Below are positions 59,302 to 64,000 of a stretch of 64,000 bases of DNA, piece by piece; position 1 is the first letter of the stretch, and the number at the start of each line of letters is the position of its first letter. The stretch lies in NCBI RefSeq assembly GCF_007670255.1, contig NZ_SZVS01000015.1, forward strand, positions 1 to 64,000, given 5' to 3'. The position numbers and the translations under genes were made by a program. Under the pieces are notes generated by a model. That model worked only from the letters and a program-made list of their open reading frames with translations. It was not told the origin of the DNA and ran no database searches. This DNA is from Paenarthrobacter nicotinovorans. Lineage in GTDB: Bacteria > Actinomycetota > Actinomycetes > Actinomycetales > Micrococcaceae.

Positions 59302-60486
59302 TTGGAAGACCAGAACCGCATTGGCGTTGGCCTCATCTCGGTGGGGTGGATGGGGCGCCTGCATTCCCGCGCCTACCTCGCCACCAAACAGTTCTTCCCC
59401 GAACTGCCGCGCCACCCCGAGCTTGTCATCGCCGCAGACCCGGACGACGCCGGCCGTCACCATGCCGAGGACGCGCTCGGTTACAGGGAAACGGCTACCG
59501 ACTACCGCAAAGTACTGGAGAACCCGGACGTCGATGTCGTCTCGATCTGCTCCCCCAACTTCCTGCATCACGAAATCGCTTTGGCCACCATCGAGGCCGG
59601 CAAGCACTTTTGGATCGAGAAGCCGATGGGCCGCAGCGCCCAGGAATCCCGCGAGATTGCCCAGGGCGCTGAGGGCGCCGGACTTATCACGTCGGTGGGC
59701 TTCAATTACCGGCATGCACCGGCCATCGCTGAGGCACGACGGTTGATCCGTTCCGGGGCGCTGGGCAAGGTGACCAACGTGCAGATCCGCCTGCTGACCA
59801 GCTACGCCTCGGACCCGAAGCAGGTGTTCACATGGCGGTACGAGCAAGCGCGCGCAGGGTCCGGCGTATTGGGCGACATCCTGAGCCACGGTTTCGACCT
59901 GGCCCAGTTCCTGGTAGGCCGCATCACCTCGGTCAACGCGGTGACGGAAACGTTCATCAAGGAACGTCCGCTGCCAGCCGGAACGTCGTCGAATTCCTTC
60001 AACAAGGGTGAGGCCTCGGATGTGACCCGGGAGGTGGAGAACGAGGACTACACGGCCATGCTCGCCCGCTTCGAGGGCGGTGCAGTGGGCATGTTCGAGA
60101 CAACCCGCGTCGCGATCGGCCCGCACGCTGAATACATCGTGGAGGTTTACGGCACCGAAGGATCCATCCGCTGGAACTTCGAGCGCATGAACCAGCTGGA
60201 AGTCGCAACGGACCGCAGCGGATACCGGACCATCATGACCCCGCCCTCCTTCGGCGAATTCGGGCGCTTCCAGCCCAACGCCGGTCCCGGCATCGGCTTC
60301 AACGACCTCAAGACCATCGAGGCTGCCCTGTTCCTGCGTTCGGTGGCCGAAGGCAAGCAGCTTGGACCTTCTGTGGCCGACGGTTGGTCGGCATCGGAAC
60401 TGGTGGATGCCTCCCTGCGCAGCGCAGAGTCTTCCGCTTGGGTGGAGGTCCCGGAAGTCACAGGGATCACCACGTACGGGGCCTAG
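59302..60486 (+). CDS. Gfo/Idh/MocA-family dehydrogenase
   Basis: A 394-residue oxidoreductase. The TTG at 59302 has AAGGAG at an ideal distance, so I prefer it to the upstream ATG at 59242. SVGWMGRLHSRAY is the nucleotide loop, WIEKPMG the catalytic motif and GVLGDILSHGFDLAQFLVG the C-terminal domain helix. Longer than the iolG-like one, in the range of scyllo-inositol or glucose-fructose-type enzymes. It is divergent from the SDR operon and ends in a strong terminator. Confidence 0.9.
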   Translation: MEDQNRIGVGLISVGWMGRLHSRAYLATKQFFPELPRHPELVIAADPDDAGRHHAEDALGYRETATDYRKVLENPDVDVVSICSPNFLHHEIALATIEAGKHFWIEKPMGRSAQESREIAQGAEGAGLITSVGFNYRHAPAIAEARRLIRSGALGKVTNVQIRLLTSYASDPKQVFTWRYEQARAGSGVLGDILSHGFDLAQFLVGRITSVNAVTETFIKERPLPAGTSSNSFNKGEASDVTREVENEDYTAMLARFEGGAVGMFETTRVAIGPHAEYIVEVYGTEGSIRWNFERMNQLEVATDRSGYRTIMTPPSFGEFGRFQPNAGPGIGFNDLKTIEAALFLRSVAEGKQLGPSVADGWSASELVDASLRSAESSAWVEVPEVTGITTYGA

Positions 60487-60503
60487 GCTCCTGCGACAAA
60501 GAT

Positions 60504-60535
60504 GGAGGCCGGATCGCGTGATCCGGCCTCCTTTT
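60504..60535 (+). terminator. Rho-independent terminator after the Gfo dehydrogenase
   Basis: GGAGGCCGGATC (60504-60515) pairs perfectly with GATCCGGCCTCC (60520-60531) around GCGT, followed by TTTT. It lies 18 bp past the stop, between convergent genes. Confidence 0.9.
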
Positions 60536-60562
60536 GCTGCGCTGAAACTTAGTCGCTGTAAC

Positions 60563-61918
60563 CTACTTCGCGAAGCGGAACAGCTTCTTGTTCGCGAACT
60601 CCAGCATGCCCACCTTGCCCAGCTCACGTCCGTAACCGGACTTCTTGACGCCACCGAAGGGCACGTCCGCACCGCTAAGGTCGTAGGCACCCACGAAGAC
60701 CATGCCGACGTCGAGCTGGTTTCCGACGCGCTCGGCGCGCTCAACGTCGTCGCAAATCACTACCGAACCCAGGCCGTACGGCGAGGAGTTGGCCAGCTTG
60801 ATGGCTTCCTCGTCGCTGCTGACCTTGTACAGCTGCGCAACAGGGCCGAAGAGTTCCTCGCTGTAGACGTCCATGGCCGGCGTGATGTTCGTGATCACTG
60901 TCGGGGTGAACACGTTGCCCTGGGGCTCATTGTTCCCAACCAGGATCTCTGCGCCTTGGTCAAGGGCACCCTGCACCTGGGAAGCCAGGAACTTTGTGGC
61001 CGAATCGGAGGACATCGGTCCGAAATCGCCGTTCTCGTAGGACTGTCCGGCGATGGCTGCCTTGAACTTCCCGGAGAACTCGTCGAAATACTTGTCCAGC
61101 ACCACGATCCTCTTGGAACCGTTGCAGGACTGGCCCGTGTTGCCCATGCGGCCCATCACGGCCTTCTTCACGGCAAGGTCCACGTTGTCCGTGTCCAGGA
61201 CCAGGAACACATCGGCGCCGCCGAGCTCCAGCACGCACTTCTTCAGCGCACGTCCGGCCTGTTCAGCCACGATCGCTCCCACCTGCTCGGAGCCGGTGAG
61301 CGAGACACCCTGCACCCGGTCGTCCGCGATCATGGTGGAGATCTGCTGGTGGGTGGCGAACAGGTTGACGTAGGCACCCTCCGGGAAGCCTGCATCGCGG
61401 AAGAGCTCTTCCAACGCCAGCGCCGACTCCGGACACTGGCTGGCGTGCCGGACAATGACGGTATTGCCCAGGATGATGTTGGGAATCGCGAACCGGGCCA
61501 CCTGGTAATACGGGTAGTTCCACGGCATGATGCCCAGGATCACACCGAGGCCCTGGTAGCGGAAGAAGCTCCGCAGCCCGTCGGCTACCTCCAGTTGCTC
61601 ATCGGCGAGCCATTCTTCGGCGTGCTCCGCGAAGGCCGCAGCGATGGTACCGGAAAACTCGGCTTCGCCAACGGCTTGGTGGAGGGGTTTGCCCATCTCG
61701 CGGTTGATGATTGCCGCAAGCTTGTCCTTGCGCTCGACAAACAGCTCCGCGAGGCGTTTGGCCAGGGCAGCGCGCTCGGCGACTGTAGTGGTGCGGGACC
61801 ACTCCTGGTAGGTCTGTTGGGCGGCGCTGAGCCCAGCTGCCACCTCTGCGTCAGTGGCCGCTGGGTACTCGGCGTAGATGGTTCCGGTAGCCGGATCAGT
61901 AACGGCAAATGTGCTCAT
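60563..61918 (-). CDS. Aldehyde dehydrogenase, succinate-semialdehyde type
   Basis: A 451-residue ALDH of the SSADH class. Catalytic Cys264 is in NTGQSCNGSKR and Glu230 in LELGGADV; MPWNYPYYQ is the conserved substrate/cofactor strand. Arg156 in VIVRHASQ replaces the usual Lys at the cofactor ribose position, which may change NAD/NADP preference. Substrate could be succinate or malonate semialdehyde-like acids produced by the cluster. iolD lies upstream with a terminator between. Confidence 0.9.
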   Translation of the reverse strand: MSTFAVTDPATGTIYAEYPAATDAEVAAGLSAAQQTYQEWSRTTTVAERAALAKRLAELFVERKDKLAAIINREMGKPLHQAVGEAEFSGTIAAAFAEHAEEWLADEQLEVADGLRSFFRYQGLGVILGIMPWNYPYYQVARFAIPNIILGNTVIVRHASQCPESALALEELFRDAGFPEGAYVNLFATHQQISTMIADDRVQGVSLTGSEQVGAIVAEQAGRALKKCVLELGGADVFLVLDTDNVDLAVKKAVMGRMGNTGQSCNGSKRIVVLDKYFDEFSGKFKAAIAGQSYENGDFGPMSSDSATKFLASQVQGALDQGAEILVGNNEPQGNVFTPTVITNITPAMDVYSEELFGPVAQLYKVSSDEEAIKLANSSPYGLGSVVICDDVERAERVGNQLDVGMVFVGAYDLSGADVPFGGVKKSGYGRELGKVGMLEFANKKLFRFAK

Positions 61919-61956
61919 AATGATTGCTCCTTGGTCAGTAAATCCCGTAAAAGAAA

Positions 61957-61990
61957 CGGGCGGGACCGCTGGATGGAGCGGTCCCGCCCG
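61957..61990 (-). terminator. Hairpin terminator between iolD and the aldehyde dehydrogenase
   Basis: CGGGCGGGACCGCT and AGCGGTCCCGCCCG pair perfectly around a 6-bp loop. On the minus strand TTTCTTTT follows, so it should end or attenuate the iolD transcript before the dehydrogenase gene. Confidence 0.8.
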
Positions 61991-61996
61991 GTGCGC

Positions 61997-63958
61997 CTAG
62001 CGTGCGTCAGGTGCGGTGGTGGCAGCGTAGAAGCGCTGCCGCTCACGGCCCTTGAGGTGCTTGGCAGCACCCTCCAGGGTGGCGGGCCGCTCCGAGGTCA
62101 TCGGAGCTCCAACGTCCCAAAAGGCGCCGTTGCCGGAAAGGTAGCGCCACGGCTCCACCCGGGCGACGATCACTGCGGGACCCTCGGCCTCCTGCGCCTC
62201 GGTGAGGGCGGCAGAGAACTCCTCGACCGTCGTCGTCGACCATGCCGCACAGCCCATGCTGGCCGCGTTGGCGGCGATGTCGAACTCGAGTACTGCCCCG
62301 TCCAAACGGCCGGACTCCTTGCTGCGTTCCCGGTACTGGGTGCCGAATTCGCGGCCCGGACCGCCCTTGGCAACCTGCAGCGGCCAAATGCACTGGTGGC
62401 CGCGGTTGTCGATCACGATCGTGATGATCTTCTTGCGTTCCTGGACGGCCGTGACCAGTTCCGTGGGCTGCATGAAGTAGGTGCCGTCACCGATCAGGAC
62501 ATACACCTCGCCCGGCGCGTCATCGCGGGCGATCCGGTAACCCAGGCCTGCGGGGATCTCGTGGCCCATGCAGGAGTTGGCGTACTCAAAGTGGATTTCG
62601 GTGCCGTTGGACGGGTCCCAGGCCTTGTGGATACCTTCGACCACGCCGCCGGAACCCAGGATCAGGGCGTCCTGGCTGGTGGTGCGCTTGTTGAGCACGT
62701 CGATCACCTGGGCCTGGCTCATCAGTTCGCCCGGGAAGGCCTGGAGGTCGTGCTTGCGCACTTCCAGCGTGGCCTTGCGTGCGTCCGCGATGTCGCTGCG
62801 GAACTCGTCCGACGTCGAGTACCCGACGGCGGTGAGCCGCTCACGCAGGCCGGCCAGGTTGAGCCTGGCATCGCCGATGACGGGGAACGAGCCCATCTTG
62901 TGGGCGTCGAACGAACCCACGTTGAGGTTCACGAACTTCACGTCCGGGTTCTGGAACAGCGAATGCGAGGCGGTGATGAAGTCCTGCAGGCGCGAGCCAA
63001 CGGTAATGACGCAGTCCGCGCCGTCGGCGATCTCATTGGCACCCACGGTTCCGGTCACGCCCAGCGCACCGAGGTTGAGGTCGGTGCTGGGTCCGCTTCC
63101 CTTGCCCGCGTAGGTCTCGGAGACCGGGATGCCGAACTCGGAGCTGAAGCGCGCCAGTTCTTCCTGTGCCTTGGAGTAGCGGACGCCGCCACCGGCGATC
63201 AGCAGCGGACGCTTGGCGTTGCGGATGATTTCCGCGGCGTCACGAAGCTCGTCCTCAACAGCCGGACGACGGCGGATGTGCCAGACGCGCGGGGTGAAGA
63301 AGGACTCCGGGAAGTCGAACTCCGCGCCCTGGATGTCCTGCGGCAGACAAACCACCACGGCACCGGTTTCCACGGGATCGGTGAGGACGCGCATTGCCTC
63401 CGGGAGCGTGGACAGCAACTGGGCGGGGTGCGTGATGCGGTCGAAGTAGCGGCTGACAGGACGGAAGCAGTCGTTGGCGGACACGTCGCGTTCCACCGGG
63501 TGCTCGATCTGCTGCAGCACGGGATCGCCGAAGCGGTTGTTGATGATGTCCGCGGGGAAAAGCAGCACGGGCAGGCGGTTGGTGGTGGCTGTGGCGGCAC
63601 CGGAAACCATGTTGGTGGATCCCGGACCGGCGGAAGCGGTGCAGGCCAGGGTGGCGGCACGGTTGGAGGCCTTGGCGAAGCCGATGGCCGCGTGGACCAT
63701 GGACTGTTCGTTCTTGCCCTGGAAGTGCGGGAAGTCCACACCGTACTCGTCGATGCCCTGGGCCAGGCCCACGGAGTTGCCGTGCCCGAAGATGCCGTAC
63801 ATGCCGGCGATCAGGCGGCGTTGTTCGCCGTCGAGTTCGCTGTACTGGACCTGCAAATACTCGACGATCGCTTGTGCGACAGTGCGGCGGCGGACGGCCT
63901 TTTTATCGGCTGCGATATTGACCTCGGTGCCGATATCAGCAGCGGCTGTGCTAGTCAT
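61997..63958 (-). CDS. iolD: Trihydroxycyclohexane-1,2-dione hydrolase IolD
   Basis: A 653-residue ThDP-dependent enzyme. The catalytic Glu is in FQGKNEQSMVHAAIG, the ThDP motif is LIGDGTYFMQPTEL, and GHEIPAGLGYRIARDD and DNRGHQCI are IolD-typical. It opens the ring of the diketo-cyclohexane in inositol breakdown. AGGAGAACGC precedes the ATG at 63958. No other iol gene (iolB, iolC, iolE) is in the window; they may continue beyond the right edge. Confidence 0.95.
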   Translation of the reverse strand: MTSTAAADIGTEVNIAADKKAVRRRTVAQAIVEYLQVQYSELDGEQRRLIAGMYGIFGHGNSVGLAQGIDEYGVDFPHFQGKNEQSMVHAAIGFAKASNRAATLACTASAGPGSTNMVSGAATATTNRLPVLLFPADIINNRFGDPVLQQIEHPVERDVSANDCFRPVSRYFDRITHPAQLLSTLPEAMRVLTDPVETGAVVVCLPQDIQGAEFDFPESFFTPRVWHIRRRPAVEDELRDAAEIIRNAKRPLLIAGGGVRYSKAQEELARFSSEFGIPVSETYAGKGSGPSTDLNLGALGVTGTVGANEIADGADCVITVGSRLQDFITASHSLFQNPDVKFVNLNVGSFDAHKMGSFPVIGDARLNLAGLRERLTAVGYSTSDEFRSDIADARKATLEVRKHDLQAFPGELMSQAQVIDVLNKRTTSQDALILGSGGVVEGIHKAWDPSNGTEIHFEYANSCMGHEIPAGLGYRIARDDAPGEVYVLIGDGTYFMQPTELVTAVQERKKIITIVIDNRGHQCIWPLQVAKGGPGREFGTQYRERSKESGRLDGAVLEFDIAANAASMGCAAWSTTTVEEFSAALTEAQEAEGPAVIVARVEPWRYLSGNGAFWDVGAPMTSERPATLEGAAKHLKGRERQRFYAATTAPDAR

Positions 63959-64000
63959 GCGTTCTCCTAAATTCGTAGGTGCGTCGGCATTTGCAAACCG

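Noticed and set aside
60362..63970. 1202-codon open frame on the + strand opposite the aldehyde dehydrogenase and iolD
   Set aside because: Both opposite-strand genes have full family motifs and normal lengths; the frame starts inside the Gfo gene and spans a terminator. High GC lowers antisense stop frequency, which explains it.

Overview
The window is a GC-rich stretch of an actinobacterial chromosome. The gene content (ureABCEFG-D with a NiCoT nickel permease, a pstSCAB operon, radA/disA/mutY, an ANTAR-domain regulator, GNAT-free soil-type sugar catabolism) and protein style point to Arthrobacter/Paenarthrobacter or a close Micrococcaceae relative. This is inference from protein families, not a database match. 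I see no rRNA, CRISPR, integrase or transposase gene. One tRNA (Lys, TTT) is present.

Layout. 1-8290: a universal stress protein, a short-chain dehydrogenase, dodecin, an XRE-type regulator, and a run of same-strand oxidoreductases (three aldo/keto reductases, an NAD epimerase-like protein, a lactonase-fold protein), closed by a pair of small overlapping genes. 8424-13293: a self-contained surface module read leftward: ECF sigma factor, membrane anchored putative anti-sigma/sensor, CalY/TasA-like secreted protein, and a SipW-like signal peptidase fused to a CalY-like anchor and four Ig-like repeats. 13398-19825: NiCoT nickel transporter and the urease operon, carrying two unusual palindromic elements with the same core but different arms, one of them in frame inside ureD. 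20023-26837: flavin reductase with a MerR/SoxR-type promoter, D-threonine aldolase-like enzyme with a LacI regulator, GAF-ANTAR regulator, GH51 arabinofuranosidase, tRNA-Lys and hypothetical genes. 27072-34048: Pit-type phosphate transport (with its DUF47 partner) beside pstSCAB, the latter behind a clear PHO box. 34153-41783: FUSC membrane protein, PAP2 phosphatase, radA, disA, mutY and small membrane/lipoprotein genes. 41924-45522: DctA-type carrier, APC permease, TetR regulator.

46427-63958 is a large catabolic locus: a fused FAD/Fe-S oxidase, a sugar ABC transporter (binding protein, permease, single-domain ATPase), two Gfo/Idh/MocA dehydrogenases, a second copy of the APC permease, a D-2-hydroxyacid dehydrogenase, an IlvD/Edd sugar-acid dehydratase, an SDR, an aldehyde dehydrogenase and IolD. 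The set suggests uptake and oxidation of a cyclitol or sugar acid. A recurring 17-bp palindrome (TGTNNCA-N3-TGNNACA) lies before the ABC operon, both APC permease copies and the SDR/Gfo divergent promoter, so these units are probably one regulon. The cognate regulator cannot be named from the sequence.

The window also holds three copies of one intergenic palindrome family (around 1840, 7794 and 35289), a 66-bp palindrome after pit with a half copy at 97-112, and an exact 26-bp-period repeat at the left edge. The most unusual items are the signal peptidase/substrate fusion, the constant-core/variable-arm palindromes in the urease operon, and the 17-bp operator family.
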